Positions 1-8,070 are shown, numbered from the stretch's first letter. The stretch is DNA of 8,878 nt from Clostridiales bacterium (GCA_003543635.1 DNAE01000058.1:1-8878); one strand, 5' to 3'. Numbers and translations are program-made. Notes: generated by a model not told the origin, from the sequence alone.

Positions 1-1596
1 GCCGTTATCTGGTTCCTGCCCAAGGTCTTTGTCGAGAAATTCAGATACGACGGATGGCAGCAAAAGCCTATCACCGAGGATCTTCGTCAAGCCATGAGCA
101 AGGGGGGCGTCCGTAAGATATCCCTCCGTCTCAAGATAATGCTCTACATTACCGTGGCCTCGATACTCCTGTCCGTGGTGGCGGTCACCATAGGATTCAT
201 GCTCTTCAGGAGATCCACCATCGAGGACCATAAGGTGCTGGGTGAATCGGTGGCAACACTGTCGGCCAGCGTGGTCAACGGAGATATGGTGGACTACTAT
301 CTGGACTACGGGGAAAAGGCCGCCGGCTACCTGCATACAAAGGAGATGCTCTACGGTATCAGGGACAGTTCCCCGGATATCCTTTACATCTATGTCTATA
401 AGATCGAAGCCGACGGATGTCACGTGGTGTTCGATCTCGATACGGAAGATCTCGAGGGTGAGGCGCCGGGTTCCGTCATACCCTTCGATGAGAGCTTTTC
501 CGATTATATTCCCGCACTCCTTGCGGGGGAGGAGATAGAACCCCTCATAACGGACGATACCTTCGGGTGGCTCCTTACGGTCTATACACCCGTGAGGGAC
601 AGCCACGGGGATGTTACCGCCTATGCTGCGGTGGATATTTCCATGAACCAGCTGCGAACCGAGACATATTCCTTCCTGGCTAAGCAGATCTCCCTGTTCC
701 TGGGATTCTTCATATTTATCCTTACTCTGGGTCTCTGGTTTGCCAAGTACAACATAGTCTATCCTGTTAATTCCATGGCACGTGCCGCCGGGACCTTTGC
801 CTACGACAGCGAGGAGGGCCGTGAGGATTCAGTGGAGATGATCAAGGAACTGGACATCCATACGGGTGACGAGATCGAGAATCTTTACGGGGCCTTCTGC
901 AAGACCACCGAGGACAGTATGAACTACGTCGCCGATATCCAGAGCAAGAACGAGACCATAGAGAAGATGCAGAGCGGTCTTATCATCGTCCTCGCGGACA
1001 TGGTGGAGAACAGGGATAAGTGCACGGGAGACCATATCAAGAAGACCTCCGCCTACGTTGATCTCATTGCCAAGAAGCTCAAGGAGGAGGGGATCTATGC
1101 CGATCAGATGACGGATGAATTCATTTCCTATATCAAGGATTCCGCGCCGCTTCACGATATCGGCAAGATCACGGTATCCGATCTTATCCTCAACAGCGGC
1201 ACAAAGCTCACCGACGAGCAGTACGAGATAATGAAGGGACATACCACGGCGGGACGTGATATTATCGATCAGGTCATCGCCACCGTCCCCGTATCCGGCT
1301 ATCTCAACGAGGCCCGTAACATGGCCAACTCTCATCATGAAAGGTGGGACGGTAAGGGATACCCCGAGGGACTTTCCGGGGAGCAGATCCCCCTTTCCGC
1401 CAGGATCATGACGGTTGCGGATGTATTTGATGCCCTTGTTTCAAGAAGAAGTTACAAAGAACCCTTTTCTTTTGACAAGGCAATGACTATTATAAGGGAA
1501 GGGGCGGGATCGCAGTTCGATCCGAAGATCGCCGACGTCTTTATCAGGGCTGCCGAGGAGGTCAAAAAGATCGCAGATGATTTCAGCGATGACTGA
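1..1596 (+). CDS. Membrane-bound HD-GYP c-di-GMP phosphodiesterase, 5' partial
   Basis: Hydrolyses cyclic di-GMP in the cytoplasm, probably controlled by an extracytoplasmic sensor. The frame is open from base 1 with no stop. The first ATG at 94 has no well-spaced ribosome site, and the 31 residues before it read like the end of a membrane segment plus a cytoplasmic linker, so the true start lies outside the window. Numbering from the ATG at 94: membrane segment about 15-38, a Cache-like extracytoplasmic sensor about 40-195, a second membrane segment about 199-218, a HAMP-like linker to about 285, then the HD-GYP domain at about 290-490. The metal-site and signature residues are all present: E305, H314, LHDIGK at 353-358, H383, HH at 414-415, GKGYP at 420-424, and D443 and D446. 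It heads a tight + strand run, 19 bp before the FIST-EAL gene. The HD-GYP call is secure; the sensor type is inferred from layout. Confidence 0.93.
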   Translation, partial: AVIWFLPKVFVEKFRYDGWQQKPITEDLRQAMSKGGVRKISLRLKIMLYITVASILLSVVAVTIGFMLFRRSTIEDHKVLGESVATLSASVVNGDMVDYYLDYGEKAAGYLHTKEMLYGIRDSSPDILYIYVYKIEADGCHVVFDLDTEDLEGEAPGSVIPFDESFSDYIPALLAGEEIEPLITDDTFGWLLTVYTPVRDSHGDVTAYAAVDISMNQLRTETYSFLAKQISLFLGFFIFILTLGLWFAKYNIVYPVNSMARAAGTFAYDSEEGREDSVEMIKELDIHTGDEIENLYGAFCKTTEDSMNYVADIQSKNETIEKMQSGLIIVLADMVENRDKCTGDHIKKTSAYVDLIAKKLKEEGIYADQMTDEFISYIKDSAPLHDIGKITVSDLILNSGTKLTDEQYEIMKGHTTAGRDIIDQVIATVPVSGYLNEARNMANSHHERWDGKGYPEGLSGEQIPLSARIMTVADVFDALVSRRSYKEPFSFDKAMTIIREGAGSQFDPKIADVFIRAAEEVKKIADDFSDD

Positions 1597-1603
1597 TACC
1601 CCT

Positions 1604-1609
1604 GGGGAA
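1604..1609 (+). promoter_or_regulatory. Ribosome binding site of the FIST-EAL gene
   Basis: GGGGAA lies 6 bp before the ATG at 1616, inside the 19-bp gap after the HD-GYP stop. It supports that start and translation from a shared transcript. Confidence 0.55.
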
Positions 1610-1615
1610 CGTTAG

Positions 1616-4225
1616 ATGTTTACATGGAATTTTCAATACATATCCAAGACTAAGCTCGAGGAAACGTTTGAACAATTGAAGGTCAGGGAGGAGGAGAAGG
1701 ATATCCTCGTCCGCATACACACTTCCACCCATAATGCAGCGGAAGCCGTGGACCTTGCAGCCTTTATCAAGGAGATCCTTCCCCATGCCATCATATTCGG
1801 AACCAGCTGTTCCGCTGCCATATACTGGGGAAAGATCGTCAAGGATCAGTGCGTCATATCCCTGACCTCCGCGGATGAGGGGCGTATCCGCAAGAAGATG
1901 GTCGAGGCTGTCAAGGAGGACGGTACCCAGAGGACACCCCATGATATCTTTTCCGATATCTCGGATATCATGACGGATGATACAAAGCTCCTTTTATCCT
2001 TCTCCACATCCCTTTATAAGTTTACCGGCGATCTGGTGGAAGAAAGTAACGACACCTTCCCGGGAGTGGTCATGACGGGCGGCATCGCCGACAGATCCCC
2101 CGTGGTGAGAAGAGATGGCGCAAAGTGCGGATTTGTCTTTGACGAGAACGGATGGTCCGACAAGGCGATCCTTTTCGCTTCGTTCTCAGGAGGCGTCCTG
2201 GAATGCAAGAGTTCCTTTGTTTCCGGTGCAGAGCCCGGCGGCAGGGATCTTGAGATCACCAAGTCCTACGGCTCCGTCATATTGGAGATAAACGGGAGGA
2301 ACGCCGCCGAGGTCATGCTGGAGGAAGCGGGGGAAGAGATCCGTGACAATAAGGATCTCAGTGAACTGCTCCCCTTCGTTGATAAGGAAAACGAAGCTGT
2401 CCCCGTGGTCATAGAGTACAGATCCGGCATAAGCATCTCTGATGTTTACGATGATACCTCCGCCTTGATGCGGGAACGGTTTGACGCCGGAAGAAATATC
2501 GATATCGAAGAGAAGACCGATCTTGTGGTCGCCAACCATACCATAAAGGAGGGAACGGTCCTTCGAAGATCCTTCATATACGACCGTAAGATAATATCCG
2601 ATAACAGGACCCTTTACCGTATGGCCGAGAACTTCCCGAAGGACGAGACCCTTTTTGCCTATTCCTGTTCCTCGAGAAACAGGATCTATCCGGGCAGCGT
2701 TAAGTGGGAGCTTTCCGCTTACGAGAATACCAATATGTGCGGCTGTATAACCGACGGGGAGATATCGAGCGTGGGGGGAAGGAATGTCTTCCTTAACTGC
2801 TCTTTTACCATGACCGTTCTCGGCGAACGGGAATACCCCCAGGGTTATAACCCCTACGCCTTCTCCCAGACGGAGCTCGTGTCCGGGGAGAATGTCTTCA
2901 TCACGGATTATGTCGTCAGGAACGAGCAGAGGTTCGACGATTCGGGAGAGGAGATGCCCTCCGGTCTTAAGGAATTCATCTCCGATTGCAGCAAGAAGGT
3001 ATTTGCCATAGAGAATGACGATCTGCCCAACGCCTCGGCCATGAACATGGATATCGATACGAAGGGCTATGACCGTATGTGCATAATCAATATCCTGGAG
3101 TTTACGGAGATGCAGGTAGTCTTCTCCAGGCACATGATCGACATGACATTCCAGAACTACATCAGTAAGTGCCGTGCCTTTGCCGCCAAGAAGAAGTACA
3201 GGATCTATTCCATTAATAAGTGGAAGATCGCCATCGGACAGCCCTCCTTTAAGGTCTCCCTTAAGACCTTCACCGACGATATGCATGAACTGCAGAGTCA
3301 ATTGTTCGAACATTCGGAGGACCATATCTCCATAGTCCCCATATTCTGCATAATCAACGGATGTACGGTTTCCAACCTTAACATGCTCTACTATACGGCC
3401 AAGGCGGAGATGGAAAAGAAGAACGAACAGTTCCATGTGACCGACGCCTACCGTGTCGCTAAGTCGGACGAAGAGGGAATAAGACAGAGATACCGCATGG
3501 TCAATGTCATCAACTATGCCATTGCCAATAACAAAGTCATTCCCTATTACCAGGGCATCCATGACAATAAGGAAAACAGGATCCACCATTATGAGTCCCT
3601 CATGAGACTCCGGGATGAGAATGGGAATATCTATTATCCCTCCGGCTTCCTTGATGTGGCCAGGACCTACGGAGCCCTTTACGATCTTATGCAAAGGCAG
3701 ATGATCATAAACGTATTCGACAGGTTCCGGGATGAGACAGACATCAGCGTCAGTATCAATATCGGCATGAGGGATATCAAGAACAGGGAGACCTATGAGA
3801 TCATTTTCGATAATCTCATGAAGGCAAATAATCCCTGGTGTTATGTTTTCGAGATATTGGAAAACGAGGATATCGACGACTACGATGACATGGTGGCATT
3901 CGTCGACCGTATCCACGAATTCGGAGGTAAGATCTCCATAGACGACTTCGGTTCGGGATTCTCCAATCTGAAGCACATAGCCAGCATCCATTCCGATTTC
4001 CTCAAGATCGACGGCTCCATAGTAAAGGAATGCTGTGACGACGAGGAATCGGAGAAACTTATCGCTCTCATTTCCTATTGGAAGAAGATGAGCATAAGGA
4101 AGGTGAGCATCGTGGCCGAATTCGTGGAGAACGAGAAGATACAGGACATGATGATGAAATACGGAATAGACTACTCTCAGGGATATCTTTTCTCGAAGCC
4201 TTCGGAAGAGCTCATGAGAGGATAA
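1616..4225 (+). CDS. FIST - degenerate GGDEF - EAL c-di-GMP phosphodiesterase
   Basis: A cytoplasmic 869-residue sensor-effector predicted to cut c-di-GMP to pGpG in response to a small ligand; FIST domains are thought to bind amino-acid-like ligands. Residues about 1-370 are FIST (N and C parts), with GTSCSAAIYWG replacing the usual GCST-type motif and MCGCITDGEI as the FIST_C signature. About 485-620 resembles a GGDEF fold, but the active-site position holds SINKWK at 532-537, so no cyclase activity is expected. About 635-869 is EAL. Its key residues are E660 (motif ESL instead of EAL), N715, E746 and E749, D776-D777 in DDFG, K797, E835 and Q855. Their spacing matches active EAL enzymes, so activity is likely. 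No membrane segment is seen. The gene is 19 bp after the HD-GYP gene and 12 bp before the LacI-type sensor, so all three are probably co-transcribed. EAL is certain; FIST is strong; the degenerate GGDEF is an inference from position and the fold pattern. Confidence 0.93.
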   Translation: MFTWNFQYISKTKLEETFEQLKVREEEKDILVRIHTSTHNAAEAVDLAAFIKEILPHAIIFGTSCSAAIYWGKIVKDQCVISLTSADEGRIRKKMVEAVKEDGTQRTPHDIFSDISDIMTDDTKLLLSFSTSLYKFTGDLVEESNDTFPGVVMTGGIADRSPVVRRDGAKCGFVFDENGWSDKAILFASFSGGVLECKSSFVSGAEPGGRDLEITKSYGSVILEINGRNAAEVMLEEAGEEIRDNKDLSELLPFVDKENEAVPVVIEYRSGISISDVYDDTSALMRERFDAGRNIDIEEKTDLVVANHTIKEGTVLRRSFIYDRKIISDNRTLYRMAENFPKDETLFAYSCSSRNRIYPGSVKWELSAYENTNMCGCITDGEISSVGGRNVFLNCSFTMTVLGEREYPQGYNPYAFSQTELVSGENVFITDYVVRNEQRFDDSGEEMPSGLKEFISDCSKKVFAIENDDLPNASAMNMDIDTKGYDRMCIINILEFTEMQVVFSRHMIDMTFQNYISKCRAFAAKKKYRIYSINKWKIAIGQPSFKVSLKTFTDDMHELQSQLFEHSEDHISIVPIFCIINGCTVSNLNMLYYTAKAEMEKKNEQFHVTDAYRVAKSDEEGIRQRYRMVNVINYAIANNKVIPYYQGIHDNKENRIHHYESLMRLRDENGNIYYPSGFLDVARTYGALYDLMQRQMIINVFDRFRDETDISVSINIGMRDIKNRETYEIIFDNLMKANNPWCYVFEILENEDIDDYDDMVAFVDRIHEFGGKISIDDFGSGFSNLKHIASIHSDFLKIDGSIVKECCDDEESEKLIALISYWKKMSIRKVSIVAEFVENEKIQDMMMKYGIDYSQGYLFSKPSEELMRG

Positions 4226-4226
4226 A

Positions 4227-4233
4227 AGAGGGG
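4227..4233 (+). promoter_or_regulatory. Ribosome binding site of the LacI-type sensor gene
   Basis: AGAGGGG sits 4 bp before the ATG at 4238 in the 12-bp gap after the FIST-EAL stop. The short spacing is slightly tight, but no other nearby ATG has a better site. Confidence 0.5.
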
Positions 4234-4237
4234 CCCT

Positions 4238-5977
4238 ATGATAACGGGAAAAGAAAAAAAGACGATCGCATTGGTCATGGAGAATATCTTCACGGATTTT
4301 GCCCATGAGTTCATCACAAACGTTTTGAGCGGGGTCTCCGCCAGGGATGATATCGATCTGGTGGTCATTGCAGGCAAGTACGACGGAGGTTCGGACCTGA
4401 GCGATAATTCCCACAGATACAGAAGGATCTATAATTCCATCTATAACCTGGAATCCTGCTGCGATATCGACGGTGTGATCATTTGCCTGGGCAGTATGGC
4501 CTATATAGACAAGGAGCAGATCATCGCGCGATTCTTCAAGGGAATGGAAAACGTTCCCAAGGTCTTCGCCATTGCGGATATCGAGAACTGTGTCTGCGTT
4601 AATTACGATAACGCGGGGGGCATCAGGGAGGCCGTCGAATACCTGGTCAATGCCCTGGGTGTAAAGAAGATCTGCATGCTCGGGGGGAGGGAAGATAACC
4701 CCGATTCCGTCAAGCGCAAGGAGATCTTTGCCGATTGTCTTAATGACAATGGATTAAGCTTCGATGAAAGCCTTTACGAAGCCACCGATATGTCCATGAA
4801 TTCCATCGGTGAAGCAAGGGCACTCCTTAAGCGTAATCCCGACGTCAAGGCGGTCTTCTGCGTCAATGATGCCACGGCGGTGTCCCTGTACAATGCCATG
4901 GAAGAGGAGGGCCTTGTGCCCGGCAAGGATATATACGTATTCGGATTCGATAATACCAAGATGGCGGGCCGCATGAATCCGACCCTTGCCTCCGTGGGTG
5001 CCGCCGACGTTACCATGGGACAGAAGGCTGCGGAGCTCCTTATTAACATGATGGACGGATACGAAGTCTCTTCGGAGCTTATTCCCACCAAGCTCTACGG
5101 CAGAGAATCCCTTGACTATGAGATGTACGAATACACCACCAAGGAGATGCAGGAGGTGGATGCTGACTTCATCTACAGGATGTTCGACGACTGTTTCTAC
5201 CGTTACAGATACGAGATGCCCGGAAGCGACGAGGTGGATATCAGAAGGCTCTTCTTCGAGTTCATGGGCCGGATATTGAGCTGTATGAGAAACAGATACA
5301 TGAGCCAGGAGGAATTCGAAGAGATAAAGGAACTTGTGGATATATTCTTCGTCAACGGCGCAATGAACTACACGGACGCCAAGAAGTTCCTTAAGAGCGT
5401 AGACAGGATACAGGGAAGCATCAACGTGAGCTGCGGCCCCAACATATTCGTAAACAGGCTCTTTACCCATATGAAGGACTGTGCCATACTTTCCATTTCC
5501 CGGTCTCTTATAAAGGAGAGCGACAAGAATCTCAGGGAACGCAACATGTTCCGTTACTTCATGGTGGAGAGCACCAACTACGATAATAAGAGCGACTCAT
5601 TCTTCAATAACCTTATCCAGAACTTCGATAAGCTGGGATTGGGGAATTCTGCTCTTTATACCTTCGAGAAGCCAGTCATGTTCGATCCGGATAAGAGCGA
5701 TCTTTTCCCGGAGACCATATACCTTCGATGCATTAATAAGAACGGGAATCTGGCCATACTTCCCAGGGAGCGCCAGTGCGGAAGCACCAGGAAGATGTTC
5801 AACAGGAATATGCTTCCCGGGGTCTTCTCAAGGAGCGTCGTTTTCCCGGTATTCTACAGGGAGAGCATCTACGGCTTTATCCTCTGCGAACTCACCTTTG
5901 AGAATATAGACAGCGGAGAATATGTTGCAGATCAGCTGGGTCGCGCGATCTTCCTGGGCGGCGCCGATAACGAGTGA
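4238..5977 (+). CDS. LacI-type ligand-binding sensor with GAF-like C-terminus, output domain apparently missing
   Basis: A 579-residue soluble protein with no signal peptide and no N-terminal helix-turn-helix, so not a classical LacI repressor. Residues about 8-290 form a periplasmic-binding-protein type 1 fold like the LacI/GalR sensor part. Visible motifs are VNYDNAGGIREAVEYL at 121-136, VFCVNDATAVSLYNAM at 206-221, IYVFGFDNT at 232-240, and NPTLASV followed by MGQKAAELLI. About 305-440 is mostly helical, and about 440-572 looks GAF-like, ending YGFILCELTF and then QLGRAIFLGGADNE. Comparable Clostridia proteins place a linker and GGDEF domain after such a region (family knowledge recalled, not searched); here the frame stops. 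The gene follows FIST-EAL by 12 bp and overlaps the convergent membrane-protein gene by 46 bp. It probably senses a sugar-like or other small ligand. With no visible output domain it may act by protein contact, or be a truncated diguanylate cyclase. Confidence 0.85.
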   Translation: MITGKEKKTIALVMENIFTDFAHEFITNVLSGVSARDDIDLVVIAGKYDGGSDLSDNSHRYRRIYNSIYNLESCCDIDGVIICLGSMAYIDKEQIIARFFKGMENVPKVFAIADIENCVCVNYDNAGGIREAVEYLVNALGVKKICMLGGREDNPDSVKRKEIFADCLNDNGLSFDESLYEATDMSMNSIGEARALLKRNPDVKAVFCVNDATAVSLYNAMEEEGLVPGKDIYVFGFDNTKMAGRMNPTLASVGAADVTMGQKAAELLINMMDGYEVSSELIPTKLYGRESLDYEMYEYTTKEMQEVDADFIYRMFDDCFYRYRYEMPGSDEVDIRRLFFEFMGRILSCMRNRYMSQEEFEEIKELVDIFFVNGAMNYTDAKKFLKSVDRIQGSINVSCGPNIFVNRLFTHMKDCAILSISRSLIKESDKNLRERNMFRYFMVESTNYDNKSDSFFNNLIQNFDKLGLGNSALYTFEKPVMFDPDKSDLFPETIYLRCINKNGNLAILPRERQCGSTRKMFNRNMLPGVFSRSVVFPVFYRESIYGFILCELTFENIDSGEYVADQLGRAIFLGGADNE

Positions 5978-8028
5978 TCCGCGACCAGAAGAAGGGCTAA
6001 GATAATAATATACGCCACGATAAATACGTATATTAAATAGGTCGGAAGATAGCGTTGCGTCGCGGTGAAGCTCAGATCCATGTTAAGTACCCCTTTGATA
6101 TCGTCCCTTCCGTCGTAGGAGAGTTTACCGGAATAGGGGTAGAAATGATAAGCATCCTCGGTGAAGAAGGTGAGATCCGCGCTTTCATCAGAGGCTTTCC
6201 TTATCTTAAGTATGCATCCTTGGTAGCCGGAGCAGTCGACGTCTTTTACCAGGACACCATCCACGATGTCATCGGCTTTTACTTCATAGGAGGCGGGGGG
6301 AGCGGTCAAAGCCGAACTGAATTCCATGATATATGAGATATCGGAACCCTCCTCATATTCCACGGGTATCTCGATCCTGTTGAAACGCTCGTTACACATA
6401 AAAGACTGGACCAATTCTCCTTCGCCGGACCAATCGATCTCGCGGTCGCGCCGGTAGTTGGAGGTGGAATCGATGATACTGCGTTCGAATACCCCGACGG
6501 AGGCGAATAGAGAGACTGCCGTTATAAGAAATGCCAGGGAGGACAGACAGTAGACGATCCTTATCCCCTTGAAGGACTTAACCTTCGAGGATTCGTAAAG
6601 GCCCTCGGAGGAAAGGATTATCAGTACCATGAGGAACGCGGCGGAATAAATGTCCTTGGCTTCCCACAGCATATAAAACACCGTGCCTCCGAAGAGCACC
6701 GTTACCATCATGGCTCTGTAAAGGGAAGTCTTTCCTGCCTTTATCTCGCGGAGGCAAAGGATCAGTGAAAACGCCAGTGAAACTATTCTTGAAGCTCTGC
6801 AATACGAGGCGAAAAGATCCTTTCTGTTCCCGGCTATAAAATCGTGGATAAAGGGTAACTTGTATCCGTATTCGAACCTGGAATCCAGGGAGGAGTATCC
6901 GTCGGACCAGGTGTTTACCGTCTTTACGGCAAAAAGCCTCAAGTTACCCGTAAGACCGTTGCTGCGGAAGTTCTCGAATATCCTTGTAAGGAGAAGGCGG
7001 TTCCTGTCCGGATCTCTCACGATCTCCAGCATGTAGGAGAAGTCCCCGTCGTTTGTGCTGAGATCCCCGTTGCCGTGGGATCCCATCATGAGCCAGTAAA
7101 GGACGGGAAAGTTCATGTCGGAAAGCTCTCCGAAGTACAAAGTCTTGTAATGTGAGATGATCAGCTCTCCCGCCGCCAGAGCCGATGCAAAGACGATGGC
7201 AGAGATGATGCTCCTCTTGAGGTTTTCCTTCGTCAGACCCTTAAAGATCAGAAGGACCCCCGCTGCGATGAGGAAGAAGAGGGCGGTGGGCCTTATCTCG
7301 TAGCATAAGGCGGCGGTAAGGCCCAGCAAAAGGGCGCAGATCAATGATACCGCGGTCTTCTTTGTCTTATGTATCATAATGAGCATATATAAGGAGAACA
7401 TCATGAATAAAAGCGAGAAGCTGAGGGTATAGACCCAGCATCCGATGCAGTAGAACAGGGGATTTATCGCGATCAGGAAGAGGACGAGATTGGCCCTTTT
7501 AATATCCCGGAGAGACAGGACGCAAAGATATGTGATGACCGCCGTTCCGTATACGGCAAGGAAGTTCAGGCTTCTTGCAACATGGAAAGCATTGCTTTGG
7601 GAGAATATCCTGAAGATATAGGAAAAGAACAGAATAAAGAAATAGTTGTTCCCGAATACGGAAAGCTCCCCCGCGTGGCTCATGTCATTTCCCACGGGAC
7701 CGTATAAGCTTATGTAGTATGCGGTATCAAGATCATCGTAACTGTCGGTGTTCGGCCGCGGAGAATAGAAGACGAACAGGAACAGGAACACAGAAGCCAT
7801 GAAGGCAAAGAGGAGGCCTGAAATAAGCTTCTGTTTGTTATATGACAAAATGCAACGGGAGGATATGATAAGCCCTGAGAACACTACGATCGATAAAAAG
7901 ATGATCATCAGGGAAGAGAATTTGATGAAAGCCCCGATGAGCATCAACGAGATGCCCAGGGAGGTAAGGAGGAGGATTATCCTCATAAAATAATTGTAAG
8001 ATCTGTCCCTCATGTATTTATTATGCAT
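5932..8028 (-). CDS. Polytopic membrane protein, GT-C type glycosyltransferase-like
   Basis: A 698-residue integral membrane protein probably transferring a sugar from a lipid-linked donor on the outer face of the membrane. It has about 11-13 hydrophobic segments between residues 15 and 515, one last segment at about 662-683, and an extracytoplasmic, beta-rich-looking domain at about 520-660. GT-C-like features are an acidic first outer loop (PNTDSYDDLD at 92-101), YEIRPTA at 243-249, WLMMGSHGNG at 312-321 with a following aspartate, KTVNTWSDGY at 369-378, and LWEAKDIY at 454-461. These resemble Clostridia family-39-like transferases. The acceptor cannot be told. The start is uncertain: ATG at 8028, 8013 (residue 6) or 7986 (residue 15); none has a clear ribosome site. 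The 8028 start lies just past the tRNA terminator, leaving no room for a separate promoter. The last residues are encoded antisense to the sensor gene and may be an acquired tail. Confidence 0.72.
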   Translation of the reverse strand: MHNKYMRDRSYNYFMRIILLLTSLGISLMLIGAFIKFSSLMIIFLSIVVFSGLIISSRCILSYNKQKLISGLLFAFMASVFLFLFVFYSPRPNTDSYDDLDTAYYISLYGPVGNDMSHAGELSVFGNNYFFILFFSYIFRIFSQSNAFHVARSLNFLAVYGTAVITYLCVLSLRDIKRANLVLFLIAINPLFYCIGCWVYTLSFSLLFMMFSLYMLIMIHKTKKTAVSLICALLLGLTAALCYEIRPTALFFLIAAGVLLIFKGLTKENLKRSIISAIVFASALAAGELIISHYKTLYFGELSDMNFPVLYWLMMGSHGNGDLSTNDGDFSYMLEIVRDPDRNRLLLTRIFENFRSNGLTGNLRLFAVKTVNTWSDGYSSLDSRFEYGYKLPFIHDFIAGNRKDLFASYCRASRIVSLAFSLILCLREIKAGKTSLYRAMMVTVLFGGTVFYMLWEAKDIYSAAFLMVLIILSSEGLYESSKVKSFKGIRIVYCLSSLAFLITAVSLFASVGVFERSIIDSTSNYRRDREIDWSGEGELVQSFMCNERFNRIEIPVEYEEGSDISYIMEFSSALTAPPASYEVKADDIVDGVLVKDVDCSGYQGCILKIRKASDESADLTFFTEDAYHFYPYSGKLSYDGRDDIKGVLNMDLSFTATQRYLPTYLIYVFIVAYIIILALLLVADHSLSAPPRKIARPS

Positions 8029-8033
8029 TTTTT

Positions 8034-8069
8034 TATCAAAAAGAAAAGACCCGCAAAATGCGAGTCTTT
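8034..8069 (-). terminator. Intrinsic terminator of the tRNA-Pro unit
   Basis: Read on the - strand, AAAGACTCGC pairs with GCGGGTCTTT (8069-8060 with 8054-8045), giving a 10-bp stem with one T-G wobble and a 5-nt loop. It is followed by TCTTTTT, a U-rich tract. It begins 1 bp after the CCA end of tRNA-Pro(AGG) and ends 5 bp before the first start codon of the membrane-protein gene. Confidence 0.88.
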
Positions 8070-8070
8070 C

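Noticed and set aside
829..1338. - strand open frame of 169 codons
   Set aside because: Mirror of the HD-GYP gene; the sense strand encodes all conserved motifs.
1940..1972. Inverted repeat CATGATATC...GATATCATG with an extra GATATC inside
   Set aside because: Lies within the FIST coding region and results from repeated Asp-Ile codons (GAT ATC); no sign of a regulatory role.
2186..4414. Long - strand open frame of 742 codons
   Set aside because: It is the exact antisense register of the FIST-EAL gene, matches no recognisable family, and is explained by absence of TTA, CTA and TCA in the sense gene.
4754..5470. - strand open frame of 238 codons
   Set aside because: Mirror register of the LacI-type sensor gene, with His/Val/Leu-rich composition typical of antisense translation.
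6006..6035. Perfect 9-bp inverted repeat TAATATACG...CGTATATTA with 12-nt loop, just after the sensor gene stop
   Set aside because: AT-rich stem with no T-tract on either strand, and inside the last membrane segment of the - strand gene; unlikely to be an intrinsic terminator.
7799..7993. + strand frame of 64 codons
   Set aside because: Antisense to the N-terminal membrane segments of the GT-C-like gene; no ribosome site and no recognisable domain.
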